Of a stretch of DNA of 38,833 nt, positions 25,746-34,082 are shown piece by piece. Position 1 is the stretch's first letter. Each line of letters opens with the position of its first letter. The notes under the pieces were generated by a model that saw only the letters and a program-made list of their open reading frames with translations, ran no database searches and was not told where the DNA came from. Both the position numbers and the translations under genes were made by a program. Origin of the DNA: Desulfobulbaceae bacterium (GTDB lineage Bacteria; Desulfobacterota; Desulfobulbia; Desulfobulbales; Desulfocapsaceae); contig JAITSS010000047.1 in assembly GCA_031287565.1 (NCBI GenBank), positions 1 to 38,833 of the forward strand, in the 5' to 3' direction.

Positions 25746-28325
25746 TCACACACCCAACAATTTATAGATTTTTTGCATATCAATTGCCTGCCGCGCCGTG
25801 TCGGCCAGGCGATCAAAGGCCGCTTCCAGGCCATAGGGCGCGAGCACGCGACCGACGGCGGCCAGACCTTTTTTTTGCCGCAGGTGATCGATGAACCAGC
25901 GGCGGAATTCATCTTGATCAAAAATTCCGTGCAGATAGCTACCCCACACCGGCAAATGGGTATGGCGAGCGCCGCACACCGAACCATCGTCGAAACGGAC
26001 AACCGGCTCCTGCGCCGCCTCGTTCGTCCCCGTCGCTCTGGTGACGCCATGATGAATTTCATAGCCGCTGACCGGCAGGCCGGAGGCGATGTGAATTCCT
26101 TTCTGTCGCCGCAGATTTTTCACTCGCATCAATTCGGTGCTCACGGCGATGAGCGCCAGGCCCGGCGTTTCGCCATCCAATGACTCCAAACCCAACGGAT
26201 CAATGATGTTTTCGCCCAACATTTGATAACCGCCGCAAACGCCGACCGTTTCCACGCCGCGCCGCGCCAATTCGCCTATCAAATCACTGAACCCTGATTC
26301 GCGGAGAAAACGCATGTCGGCTAAAGTGTTTTTTGTGCCAGGCACAATCACAGCGTCGGCGTTTTTCGCTGCCTCTGGCCGGTCGCAAATGACGATGTGC
26401 GCGTCCGGTTCGGCCAAAAACGGCTCGATGTCGGTGAAGTTGGAAATATGCGGCAGATTGATGACGGCGATGGTCACATGTTCGTCCAGCGGCGCGGGCC
26501 GGTTAAACAGCCCGGCTTTGAACGAGACCGAATCTTCTTCCGGCAGACCGAGACGCGGCAGAAATGGCACGACGCCCAACACATCCTTACCGGTATGAGC
26601 GTGGACATATTCATGGGCGGCGGCCAGAAGCGATGCCTGACCGCGAAAGCGATTGACGATGAAGCCCGCGACCAGCCGCCGTTCCCATTCCTCCATGACT
26701 TCCAGGTGGCCGACAAACGAGGCGTACACGCCGCCGCGATCAATGTCGCCAACCAATAAAACCGGGGCCTCGGCGTAGGCGGCCATCCGCATGTTGACAA
26801 TATCGTTGGCCTTAAGATTGACCTCGCCCGGCGAACCAGCCCCCTCCAGCACCATGATCTGTTGTGTGGCGGATAACGAATCGTAGCAGGCGATGACGCG
26901 GCTCCAGCCTATCTGTTTATATTCGTCATATTGATTGACTGTCATGTTGCTGAGCGGCTGGCCTTCGACAATGATCTGCGAACCGGTATCCGAACTGGGT
27001 TTCAAGAGAATAGGATTCATACGAACGTCAGGATCGAGCCGCGCCGCCTGCGCCTGCATTACCTGGGCGCGACCCATTTCGCCACCATCTTTGGTAACAA
27101 AAGAATTGAGCGACATATTCTGCGCCTTGAAGGGCGCGACCGCAAAACCATCCTGCAAAAAGATGCGACAAAAGGCGGCGGTCAGGACCGATTTCCCAGC
27201 GTTCGAGGCGGTACCTTGCAGCATGATCGCTGGCGTATGTTTTTTCGATTTATTCTTCTTATTTATGCTTTTTAGCGGAAGTATATGCTCAATTTCTTTG
27301 AAAAAAATATCTTGTTCATTAAGCGGACGCACAGCCAGGCGGATGAAGCGATCGTCCAATCCCTGGTAAGTATCGCAGCGGCGAATCAGGATGCCCTGTC
27401 GTCGCAGCGCCTCGGCCAAGGCTGTGCCGCTCTGTCTTTCCGGCAGGTGGCAGAGCAGATAATTGGCTACCGACGGATAAATTTTCAGGCCGGGAATTTC
27501 TGCCAGCCTGTCATGAAAAATCTGTCGAAGATCGCGGCAGGCGGCGCGGCTTTTCTCCTGATAATCCTGATCGGCCAACGCCTTCGCTCCCACCGCCTGC
27601 GCCAGATGATTGACCGACCATGGCGGCAGATGTTCGCGCAAGGCCTCGGCTTTTTCCGCCGTCATCACCGCATAGCCCAAACGCAGGCCGGGAATGGCGT
27701 AAAATTTGGTCATTGAATGCAGCGTGATGATATTGTCGGCATACCCGGCCAGGCTGTCGGCGCCAGAGAATTCAAGAAACGCTTCATCAATGAGAAAGTC
27801 GGAATGCGGATGCGCCGCCGCCAGGGCTACAATATCCGCCGCCGCCACAAGCTGCCCGTCGGGGTTGTTTGGCCGTCCCAGAATCAGCGCGTCACCCGGT
27901 CGCAGTATGTCGGATAATAGATTGAAATCAGGACGAAAAGTATCAGATTCCGCTGTCGGAATCGCCATGGTCGCCAATCCGGCCAACCGCCCTGCCCTGG
28001 TGTATTCAAGATAGCTCGGCGTGTGGAAGAGCCAGCGTTTCCAGGAGAAAACACGCGGCATGAACGAGAGGAATTCACTGCTGCCATTACCGGCGATAAT
28101 TTGCCAGGGATTCAGACTGTGACGATGCGAAACCTGTTCTATGAATTCTGTGCAATTTGCGTCAGGATAATGCTGGATGTTTTCCAGTTCGCGACTCACT
28201 ATCCGTCGTAGCCAGGGCGGCGCGCCCAGAGGGTTGATATTGGCGCTGAAATCGTAAAATATTTTGTCAGGATTAGCCTGACGCAGAGCAAGAATGTTGC
28301 CGCCGTGCTGGACGTGTTCCGACAT
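25746..28325 (-). CDS. cobDQ: Fused threonine-phosphate decarboxylase (CobD) and cobyric acid synthase (CobQ)
   Basis: One 859-aa frame holds two cobalamin enzymes. Residues 1-350 are a PLP-dependent class I aminotransferase-fold domain like CobD, with the lysine in HSMTKFYAIPGLRLGY (K207), RPNNPDG and DEAFLEFSG. It decarboxylates threonine phosphate to aminopropanol phosphate. A basic linker (INKKNKSKKH, 354-363) follows. Residues about 367-859 are CobQ, with the P-loop-like GTASNAGKS, QNMSLNSFVT, and a glutamine amidotransferase domain with Cys697 (GVCGGYQMLG). CobQ amidates adenosylcobyric acid. AAGGAA precedes the ATG at good spacing. It is the last gene of the cob operon. The reverse-order separate genes cobQ and cobD are the norm. 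Confidence 0.95.
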   Translation of the reverse strand: MSEHVQHGGNILALRQANPDKIFYDFSANINPLGAPPWLRRIVSRELENIQHYPDANCTEFIEQVSHRHSLNPWQIIAGNGSSEFLSFMPRVFSWKRWLFHTPSYLEYTRAGRLAGLATMAIPTAESDTFRPDFNLLSDILRPGDALILGRPNNPDGQLVAAADIVALAAAHPHSDFLIDEAFLEFSGADSLAGYADNIITLHSMTKFYAIPGLRLGYAVMTAEKAEALREHLPPWSVNHLAQAVGAKALADQDYQEKSRAACRDLRQIFHDRLAEIPGLKIYPSVANYLLCHLPERQSGTALAEALRRQGILIRRCDTYQGLDDRFIRLAVRPLNEQDIFFKEIEHILPLKSINKKNKSKKHTPAIMLQGTASNAGKSVLTAAFCRIFLQDGFAVAPFKAQNMSLNSFVTKDGGEMGRAQVMQAQAARLDPDVRMNPILLKPSSDTGSQIIVEGQPLSNMTVNQYDEYKQIGWSRVIACYDSLSATQQIMVLEGAGSPGEVNLKANDIVNMRMAAYAEAPVLLVGDIDRGGVYASFVGHLEVMEEWERRLVAGFIVNRFRGQASLLAAAHEYVHAHTGKDVLGVVPFLPRLGLPEEDSVSFKAGLFNRPAPLDEHVTIAVINLPHISNFTDIEPFLAEPDAHIVICDRPEAAKNADAVIVPGTKNTLADMRFLRESGFSDLIGELARRGVETVGVCGGYQMLGENIIDPLGLESLDGETPGLALIAVSTELMRVKNLRRQKGIHIASGLPVSGYEIHHGVTRATGTNEAAQEPVVRFDDGSVCGARHTHLPVWGSYLHGIFDQDEFRRWFIDHLRQKKGLAAVGRVLAPYGLEAAFDRLADTARQAIDMQKIYKLLGV
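27990..27997 (-). other. KOPS-type octamer, minus strand
   Basis: CCCTGCCC on the plus strand in the CobD-coding part of the fusion gene, 13.6 kb right of dif. Confidence 0.45.
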
Positions 28326-28336
28326 CGTGGTTTCCT

Positions 28337-29104
28337 TTATGAAAAGGTGAGGCTGAAAGCGAAAAGCGCGGCGAGTTCCGCCAATTCACAGGTCGCGCCC
28401 AGGGTATCGCCGGTAGCGCCGCCGATTTTTTCACGGCAATACCTGGCAAAAAGAAATGTCACAAGCAAGCTCAGAAGCACAACCGGGAAAAAGGCCAATC
28501 CATGGAGCAAAAAACCCAGAATCGCCAAAAGGACCAGGCCGACCAAGGCCGATTTTTTCGCCGCCGCCGAATAAAACAGACCGCCGATGCCGCCGGTGTC
28601 CTGGCGGGCATAGGGTAAAATCGCCATAGTGACGACGATGGCTGTCCTGCCGATGAATGGTGTCAGGATAAGGGCCGGAAGCACGACCGTCTCCTGGTCG
28701 GCAAGTGGGCGTATCGACGCGAATTTTCCCAGTATCACCAGGACCAGAACCGCCACAGCCATGGAGCCGCTGCGGCTATCCTTCATAATGGCCATCATCT
28801 TTTGCCGGTCGCGACAAGAAAGCAAACCGTCGGCGCTGTCGGCCAAGCCGTCCAGATGCAGAAAACCGGAAATGCCTGATAAATACAACACTGCGAACCA
28901 GGCGAGAACTGAGGCCGGAACAACACCGTATAGAAGCCAGGCAATCACCGCGCCGATCAGACCAATCAACAGGCCAACCACGGGAAAGGCAAAAACGCTG
29001 GCGGTGAACAACGCGCCGTCCCGCGCCTTGGCCCAGGGAATCGGCAGCACGGTTAAAAATCGCAGGGCGCAACAGAGCGCCGGAAAAAAACGAAAATCAG
29101 GCAC
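28337..29104 (-). CDS. cobS: Adenosylcobinamide-GDP ribazoletransferase CobS
   Basis: A 255-aa polytopic inner-membrane enzyme that joins adenosylcobinamide-GDP to alpha-ribazole (phosphate), the last major step of B12 assembly. It starts with ALRFLTVLPIPWA and has the acidic motif HLDGLADSADGLLSCRDRQKMMAIMKDSRSG, which binds metal and substrate, followed by several hydrophobic helices. I chose GTG 29104 because GAGG lies exactly six bases upstream; the longer frame starts at a TTG (29116) with no ribosome site. With that start it overlaps the cobT stop by 8 bases. Confidence 0.93.
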   Translation of the reverse strand: MPDFRFFPALCCALRFLTVLPIPWAKARDGALFTASVFAFPVVGLLIGLIGAVIAWLLYGVVPASVLAWFAVLYLSGISGFLHLDGLADSADGLLSCRDRQKMMAIMKDSRSGSMAVAVLVLVILGKFASIRPLADQETVVLPALILTPFIGRTAIVVTMAILPYARQDTGGIGGLFYSAAAKKSALVGLVLLAILGFLLHGLAFFPVVLLSLLVTFLFARYCREKIGGATGDTLGATCELAELAALFAFSLTFS

Positions 29105-30029
29105 GGTCGTCCTCAATGAGCCGCGAGGCGGCGGTGAGAGCGGCTACCGCCTCGCTTAATGATTCAGTGTAATCGCCGACGAAGGGCGCGAGTGGCCGTG
29201 TCCCCAGCCAGGTCAGCGCCCGGAGATGCAAGGGGCATTGCGCCGCCACGGTGAACAGATAGTCGCGGACGAACGGTTCAAGTTTGATCGCGATCATGGC
29301 GGCGGCGGACGAGGCGAAATCCGTGAGGAGAATGGCGCGGCGGCGGGCGGCCAGGGCCAGCATCAGACCGGCCGCGCCACCGAGGTCAAACCCACCCACG
29401 GCGGCCAACAGTTCCAGGCCAGTTTTGCCGTCGCAGGCGGTCGATAGAATGTCCGATACCCAGTCGGCCCGCGCATCGTTTGGCAGTTCAGACGCCTGGT
29501 ATGCGCCGAGGAGGCGGGCACAAATGGCGCATGTCACATAGGCGACGCCGACGCTCTCGCAGCCGATGGCCAGAATCGGGTATTCGCGCAATTCGTCGGC
29601 CAAGGAAATGCCGTTCTCCACTGACTGCCTGGCTGCGGCTATGCTCATGGCCGGGCCACGCCCGATGTCATGGGTTGCCGCCGCCATCGGCCGCCGCAAA
29701 ACTCGCGTACCCGGCGGCGCACTTTGGGCCTCCGATCTCATATCGACTAAATATGTCGATAATTCAATATGTTGTGATGTTTTTCCAGATATGTTCGAGC
29801 ATGGTGTCTCTCTCTTCACCGCGATGCCGTGCTCGGCGGTGAAGAGGGCCAGCGCCAAGCCGCGCGGCTCAGCCTTTCCACGGTAAATTCCAGACAGGCG
29901 AGCGGCCGCCTCAACAACATCGGGTGAAGCGGACGGCGTCGCGGCGAGCCGCGTCCGGCAGGTCGTTTCGGCCACGCTATCCAAAGGAAATATCTGTCGC
30001 AGCGTTTCTTCAAGCGCTCTCATCTTCAT
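29097..30029 (-). CDS. cobT: Divergent nicotinate-nucleotide:DMB phosphoribosyltransferase (CobT-like)
   Basis: CobT makes alpha-ribazole phosphate, activating the lower-ligand base. This 310-aa protein is shorter than the usual 340-360. Recognisable are FTAEHGIAV (usually AADHGVA), ATHDIGRGPAMS (GTRDI..GPAM), VGGFDLGGAAGLMLALAARR, LLTDFASSAAAMIA and LGTRPLAPFV. The segment after HGIAV is about 25 residues shorter than normal. The GEMGIGNTT loop is replaced by GCESVGVAYVT (156-166). The region of the catalytic glutamate, normally MRLGEGTGA, reads DYTESLSEA, where Glu289 may serve. It overlaps cobU (ATGA) and cobS. Operon position makes CobT function likely, but the base or substrate may be unusual. 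Confidence 0.82.
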   Translation of the reverse strand: MKMRALEETLRQIFPLDSVAETTCRTRLAATPSASPDVVEAAARLSGIYRGKAEPRGLALALFTAEHGIAVKRETPCSNISGKTSQHIELSTYLVDMRSEAQSAPPGTRVLRRPMAAATHDIGRGPAMSIAAARQSVENGISLADELREYPILAIGCESVGVAYVTCAICARLLGAYQASELPNDARADWVSDILSTACDGKTGLELLAAVGGFDLGGAAGLMLALAARRRAILLTDFASSAAAMIAIKLEPFVRDYLFTVAAQCPLHLRALTWLGTRPLAPFVGDYTESLSEAVAALTAASRLIEDDRA

Positions 30030-30565
30030 CCTTTTATAGTCAGGGGAATGCCGCAGCAGACCAGAACAACCTCGTCCGCCGCCGTGGCCAAAAGGCGGTT
30101 GGCGCGGCCAATCAGATCACGATAGTGGCGGGCCAGGGCGTTTTCCGGCACAATGCCCATACCCACTTCATTGCTAACCAGAAAGACCGCGCCGTCGCGT
30201 TCACCGCAAGCGGCCAGCAAAGAGACGCACTGGATGTTCATATCGTCATCGCTAAATGTTTTGCCCAGGCATTCGGCCTCGTAGAGCAAATTATTCACCC
30301 ATAAGGTCAGGCAATCGATGAGAACCACGCCTGGCCCGGCTTGCGCCATCGCTCCCGGCAAATCGCGGTGTTCTTCTATGAGCCGCCAGCCGCGCCCGCG
30401 CCGCTCCTCCTGATGCCGGGCGATGCGGGCATCCATTTCCGGGTCGGTGACAGGCGAGGTAGCGATGAAACAACGCGCTTCAGCGCAAGCTTCGGCGCGT
30501 TTGAGGGCGTAGGCGCTTTTGCCGGAACGAGCGCCGCCGGTGATGAGAACGAGGGATGGTTTCAT
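30026..30565 (-). CDS. cobU: Adenosylcobinamide kinase / GTP:adenosylcobinamide-phosphate guanylyltransferase CobU
   Basis: A 179-aa cytoplasmic bifunctional enzyme that phosphorylates adenosylcobinamide and then transfers GMP to it, forming the activated nucleotide loop donor. It has the P-loop ITGGARSGKSAYA, the guanylylation-site region HQEERRGRGWRLIEEH (the first residue is the likely nucleotide-accepting histidine), DCLTLWVNNLL, VSNEVGMGIVP and RHYRDLIGRANRLLA. ATG 30565 is the first ATG of the frame and fits the family start; the upstream in-frame codon is a TTG (30616). Its stop overlaps the cobT start by four bases. Confidence 0.95.
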   Translation of the reverse strand: MKPSLVLITGGARSGKSAYALKRAEACAEARCFIATSPVTDPEMDARIARHQEERRGRGWRLIEEHRDLPGAMAQAGPGVVLIDCLTLWVNNLLYEAECLGKTFSDDDMNIQCVSLLAACGERDGAVFLVSNEVGMGIVPENALARHYRDLIGRANRLLATAADEVVLVCCGIPLTIKG

Positions 30566-30622
30566 ATCAAGTTTGACCAATCGCGAATTGGTGGCGCTGG
30601 ATGGAATTTCGCACAAGAAAAA

Positions 30623-31219
30623 TCAGCGTCGCCCCAGATTGAATCCGGTGAGAACTCCTCCATCTCCATAAACAGAAACGGTCGTAAATCTACCGGCTTG
30701 CACGCCATAGTTCAGATAATTTCTCGCATCGTTGCCAAGCCAGGCGCAGAGCAGTTGCCGGATGACGCCGCCGTGCGTGACCAGGAGGATTTTTTCGCCG
30801 CCGCCTGCAGCGTCAAGCGCGGCGACGCGGCGGCGCAAAGCGGCGCAGCGGGCGAGAAAAGCGGCCATTTTTTCGCCGCCGGGGAAGGCGAAATCCCGCT
30901 CCCAGGCCGCAAGCCTGGCCATATCAGCCGGGTATTGTTCGATGATTTCGGCAAAGGTCCGCATTTCCCACTGGCCGAAATCGACCTCGCGCAAGTCGGC
31001 GACAATCTCCGCCCGCGCGCCGGGCAACACGATTTCCAAGGTCTGGCGGCAGCGCAGAAGCGGGCTACTCCATATCTGGTCAAAATGGATGGCGGTCAGC
31101 GCCTGAGCGGTTCGCCGCAAATCATCGGTCGCGTCAGCCGCCAGCGGCAGGTCGGTCGAACCGGCCAGGGCGGCGCCGGCTTCGGTCGCGCCGTGTCGTA
31201 AAAGATAAATTTCCGTCAT
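30623..31219 (-). CDS. cobC: Histidine phosphatase, alpha-ribazole-5'-phosphate phosphatase CobC
   Basis: A 198-aa phosphoglycerate-mutase-like phosphatase. It begins MTEIYLLRHGATEAG, the RHG catalytic motif, and ends with LVTHGGVIRQLLCAWLG, the second catalytic histidine; VDFGQWEMRTFAEI carries the family glutamate. In B12 assembly it removes the phosphate from alpha-ribazole phosphate or cobalamin phosphate. Its place as first gene of the operon before cobU, cobT and cobS supports that role over a general sugar phosphatase. The start has no clear ribosome site. Confidence 0.9.
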   Translation of the reverse strand: MTEIYLLRHGATEAGAALAGSTDLPLAADATDDLRRTAQALTAIHFDQIWSSPLLRCRQTLEIVLPGARAEIVADLREVDFGQWEMRTFAEIIEQYPADMARLAAWERDFAFPGGEKMAAFLARCAALRRRVAALDAAGGGEKILLVTHGGVIRQLLCAWLGNDARNYLNYGVQAGRFTTVSVYGDGGVLTGFNLGRR

Positions 31220-31319
31220 GCCGCTTGTGCCAGCGCGTCGTGGTAAAAGGAAAAAATGGGGAAGAAAATGGCCACCGCCGACGTTAGCAAGCGACGCGAT
31301 TTTTTTCCATAGCGAAACA

Positions 31320-31389
31320 TGAAACGAAAAATCGTTTCACCCGCCGTTTTTTCTGGACACGGTCGGCCATTCCGTGAAAATGCCGACCG
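31320..31389 (+). promoter_or_regulatory. Two hairpins in the cob/nhaB divergent region
   Basis: TGAAACGA (31320-31327) pairs with TCGTTTCA (31332-31339) around an AAAA loop and is followed seven bases later by TTTTTT (31346-31351). Next, CGGTCGGC (31360-31367) pairs with GCCGACCG (31382-31389). The second stem ends 42 bases before the nhaB start. Both may fold in an nhaB leader, or the first could end transcription. I looked for a cobalamin-riboswitch B12 box on the cob side and found none. The 212-base gap must hold both promoters, but none is convincing by eye. Confidence 0.35.
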
Positions 31390-31431
31390 GCAGACGAATA
31401 TTTCCATCACTATTTTTTTCAGGAGGAAGAC

Positions 31432-33075
31432 ATGCCCGACATCCATCCGGCGTCGCTTACGCGAGCGCTCGGTAACAATTTTCTCGGCGGCGCGCCACCT
31501 TGGTACAAACTGTCCATCATCGCTTTTCTCGTTCTCAACCCGATCATCATGGCGATCAATCCCTTTGTCGCCGGTTGGCTTTTGATTGGCGAATTCATCT
31601 TCACCTTAGCCATGGCCCTGCAATGCTACCCCCTGCCAGCGGGCGGTCTTCTGGCCCTGGAAGCGGTCATTATCGGCATGGCCGCGCCGCTCAGCGTCTA
31701 CGATGAGGCCAAAGCCAATTTCCCGGTGATTTTGTTATTGATTTTCATGGTCGCGGGCATCCACTTCATGACCGATTTTCTGCAATTCACCTTTACACGG
31801 GTGCTGGTGCGGGTGCGGTCGAAGGTGAAGATTTCGTTGATATTCTGCGCCTTGGGGGCTTTTTTGTCGGCTTTTCTCGACGCTTTAACCGTCGCCGCCG
31901 TCATCATCGCCGTCGCCTACGGGTTTTACAACGTCTACCATCGCCATATTTCGGAGGCGGTCGAAGACAGCGGCCATAATCTTACCGATGACCGGCGGCT
32001 GGAAAGCGTGCAACGGCAAGAATTGCAGCAATTTCGCGGTTTTCTACGAAATATCATGATGCACGGCGCGGTCGGCACCGCTTTGGGCGGCGTCTGCACC
32101 TTGGTCGGTGAGCCGCAAAACCTCTTGATCGGCGAGCAGATGGGTTGGCATTTCGCCGATTTTTTCTTGATGATGGCCCCGGTGTCGCTACCGGTTGTGG
32201 CGGTCGGCCTCATCACCTGCTGGCAGGTGGAAAAAAGAAAAATCTTTGGCTACGGCTACGAGCTGCCCGGCAATATCCGCTCACATTTGCTGGAAACCGC
32301 TCGGCGCATGGAGGAAAAACGCGGCGTCAGAGGCCGGGTCAGACTCATGATCCAGGGACTGACCGGTATCTGGCTGATTCTGGCCCTGGCCTTGCATCTG
32401 GCCGAGGTCGGTCTCATTGGCCTGTCGGTCATCGTTATCCTGACCGCTTTTAATGGCGTCATCGACGAACACCGCATTGGCCGCGCCTTTCTGGAAGCGC
32501 TGCCGTTCACCGCCCTTTTGGTGGTTTTTTTCACGATTGTCGCGGTTATCCACGACCAGCATCTGTTCGCGCCGATCATCAACTATGTGTTGAGTAAACA
32601 AGGGCACGCCCAGTTCGCCGCCTACTACATCGCCAATGGCGTCTTGTCGGCGATTTCTGATAACGTCTTTGTGGCCACGGTTTACATCAGCGAAACCAAA
32701 GTCCATATGGTGACGACCTTGCACGGCATGGTCGCCGGTCTGGGGCTGAATGGCGGCGAGCTGATGGCGCGGCTCACCGACCCACATGTGGCCAGGGCCG
32801 AGGTCTTGGCCGAATTGGCACAAAAATCGCGGGAAGTGGCCGCCGAGGTCGCGGCGCTGATGCGGCAATTCGACCATCTGGCCATCGCCATCAACGCTGG
32901 CACCAATATTCCCAGCGTCGCCACGCCCAACGGACAGGCGGCCTTTCTTTTTCTGCTGACTTCGGCCCTGGCCCCGGTCATCCGCCTGAGTTACGGCCGC
33001 ATGTGCCTGCTCGCCCTACCCTATTTCATCACCATGACGATCAGCGGCTTGCTGGCCGCCTTTCTGTTTTTGTAG
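31432..33075 (+). CDS. nhaB: Na+/H+ antiporter NhaB
   Basis: A 547-aa inner-membrane antiporter that expels Na+ in exchange for protons. Strong family segments are [64 protein letters not shown] (with the conserved aspartate), [38 protein letters not shown] and [27 protein letters not shown] lies five bases before the ATG. It is longer than the E. coli protein (513 aa as I recall), mainly through a helical, Ala/Glu-rich insertion between [16 protein letters not shown] and FDHLAIAI (about residues 420-480). It diverges from the cob operon. Confidence 0.96.
   Translation: MPDIHPASLTRALGNNFLGGAPPWYKLSIIAFLVLNPIIMAINPFVAGWLLIGEFIFTLAMALQCYPLPAGGLLALEAVIIGMAAPLSVYDEAKANFPVILLLIFMVAGIHFMTDFLQFTFTRVLVRVRSKVKISLIFCALGAFLSAFLDALTVAAVIIAVAYGFYNVYHRHISEAVEDSGHNLTDDRRLESVQRQELQQFRGFLRNIMMHGAVGTALGGVCTLVGEPQNLLIGEQMGWHFADFFLMMAPVSLPVVAVGLITCWQVEKRKIFGYGYELPGNIRSHLLETARRMEEKRGVRGRVRLMIQGLTGIWLILALALHLAEVGLIGLSVIVILTAFNGVIDEHRIGRAFLEALPFTALLVVFFTIVAVIHDQHLFAPIINYVLSKQGHAQFAAYYIANGVLSAISDNVFVATVYISETKVHMVTTLHGMVAGLGLNGGELMARLTDPHVARAEVLAELAQKSREVAAEVAALMRQFDHLAIAINAGTNIPSVATPNGQAAFLFLLTSALAPVIRLSYGRMCLLALPYFITMTISGLLAAFLFL
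33014..33021 (-). other. KOPS-type octamer, minus strand
   Basis: CCCTACCC on the plus strand near the 3' end of nhaB, 18.6 kb right of dif. Confidence 0.45.
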
Positions 33076-33105
33076 CGGTTGGCGGCGGCGCGGCCACGGT
33101 GAAAA

Positions 33106-33134
33106 TTGAGCGGCGGCGGCGAATGGTGTATGAT
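33106..33134 (+). promoter_or_regulatory. Likely sigma70 promoter for the outer-membrane protein gene
   Basis: TTGAGC (33106-33111) and TATGAT (33129-33134, five of six consensus bases) are separated by the ideal 17 bases, giving a leader of about 75 bases. This is the best promoter match in the window. Confidence 0.55.
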
Positions 33135-33215
33135 AAATCGCTTTTGTGATGGGCTGGCGTATTCTCGGCAACATGACGGCAAGTTGTTTTATTCACTCAA
33201 GAAGAGAGGAGACTC

Positions 33216-33887
33216 ATGAAGAAGAAAATTCTGGCGGTGGCGGCGGCGTTTTTATTGGCGCCGATGATGGCTGGTCTGGCGCAGGCCGATGGCGGCTATA
33301 TGATCGGCAAGGCGGGCGTCTATATCCCCGATGACAGCGAAGTCGATACCGGCTTCAACGGCGAAATCGGCTATGGCTTCGACCTGCTGCCAGGACCGGG
33401 CTTGCTGGCTTTTGAAGGTTCGGTCGGCTATTTCAACGCCGAGCAGTCCGAGGATTACTACTACAACAGCGGTTCTCCCAACTACTACGGTTTCCAAGAC
33501 CGCTATGAGATGGAGGCGCAGGCCGATGTCGTGCCTTTGTCGGTCAGCCTGAAAGCCGGTCTCGAATCCGGACCGTTCACCTTCTATGTCGGTGGCGGCG
33601 TTGACCTGTTTTTCGTGAGCATGGAAGTGAAATATCATAACAGCTACCGTGATGACTATTATTACTATGATCGGCACGGCTACAGTGATGATGATAACGA
33701 TGTGATCTTCGGCGGCCACGTTATGGCAGGCACCACCTTCGACATCAATGACCGCATGTTTGTCGGCCTCGAAGCCAAGTATCTGGCCACCGACGATATG
33801 GATATGTCATTTTACGGCGGCCAGGATGTCATCACCGGCGACCTGAACGGCGTCACCGTCAGCGGCGTCTTCGGCTTCCGTTTCTAG
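33216..33887 (+). CDS. Outer-membrane beta-barrel protein
   Basis: A 223-aa exported protein with a clear signal peptide (MKKKILAVAAAFLLAPMMAGLAQA, cleavage after AQA). Alternating amphipathic strands follow (GGYMIGKAGVYIP, FNGEIGYGFDLLP, VPLSVSLKAGLESGPFTFYVGGGVDLFFV). The C-terminus is VTVSGVFGFRF, whose last phenylalanine is the usual outer-membrane insertion signal. The size fits an eight-stranded barrel of the OmpA/OmpW/PagP kind. Two predicted outer loops are very rich in Tyr, Asp and Asn (EDYYYNSGSPNYYGFQDRYE and YRDDYYYYDRHGYSDDDND). GAGGAG lies five to six bases before the ATG. Function unknown. Confidence 0.88.
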   Translation: MKKKILAVAAAFLLAPMMAGLAQADGGYMIGKAGVYIPDDSEVDTGFNGEIGYGFDLLPGPGLLAFEGSVGYFNAEQSEDYYYNSGSPNYYGFQDRYEMEAQADVVPLSVSLKAGLESGPFTFYVGGGVDLFFVSMEVKYHNSYRDDYYYYDRHGYSDDDNDVIFGGHVMAGTTFDINDRMFVGLEAKYLATDDMDMSFYGGQDVITGDLNGVTVSGVFGFRF

Positions 33888-33912
33888 GGAAGCCCTGATT
33901 ATTTCTTCCACC

Positions 33913-33936
33913 GCCTGCCTGCCTGGGCAGGCAGGC
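33913..33936. repeat. Inverted repeat after the outer-membrane protein gene
   Basis: GCCTGCCTGCC (33913-33923) and GGCAGGCAGGC (33926-33936) pair perfectly with a two-base centre. It starts 26 bases past the stop codon and could help end transcription, but no T-run follows. It is built from a repeated CCTG/CAGG unit. Confidence 0.5.
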
Positions 33937-33939
33937 GCA

Positions 33940-34008
33940 ATGGTCTTGGCCGACAAAGACCGCGAGTGGATTGTTGATTTAATCCGCGAGCATCTGAAGG
34001 ACAGGTGA
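33940..34008 (+). pseudogene. Possible gene fragment (22 codons)
   Basis: A short frame encoding MVLADKDREWIVDLIREHLKDR and then a stop, an amphipathic charged helix. No ribosome site precedes it. It resembles the start or end of small helical phage proteins, so it may be a remnant linked to the tail cassette downstream, or chance. Confidence 0.2.
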
Positions 34009-34065
34009 GAAATCCCCGCTTCTATCGCCGTCATTGCCGCGTATGGCCCACCCTCCCGGCCTTCC

Positions 34066-34080
34066 CCCTTCCCCCTTCCC
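34066..34080 (-). other. Two overlapping KOPS-type octamers, minus strand
   Basis: CCCTTCCC occurs at 34066-34073 and 34073-34080 on the plus strand. It lies in a low-complexity CCCTT tract, so the pair is weaker evidence than the sites inside genes. Confidence 0.3.
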
Positions 34081-34082
34081 GG

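Noticed and set aside
30341-31201. Open frame of 286 codons opposite cobU and cobC
   Set aside because: It crosses two real genes and their gap on the other strand and shows no recognisable domain.
31220-31431. Cobalamin riboswitch upstream of the cob operon
   Set aside because: I found no B12-box-like GCCACTG on the transcribed strand and no multi-helix core. The leader is also too short for a full element.
31216-31446. 76-codon frame upstream of cobC with a hydrophobic, signal-like stretch
   Set aside because: It overlaps the nhaB start on the opposite strand, covers the only promoter space for both operons and has no ribosome site at its first ATG.
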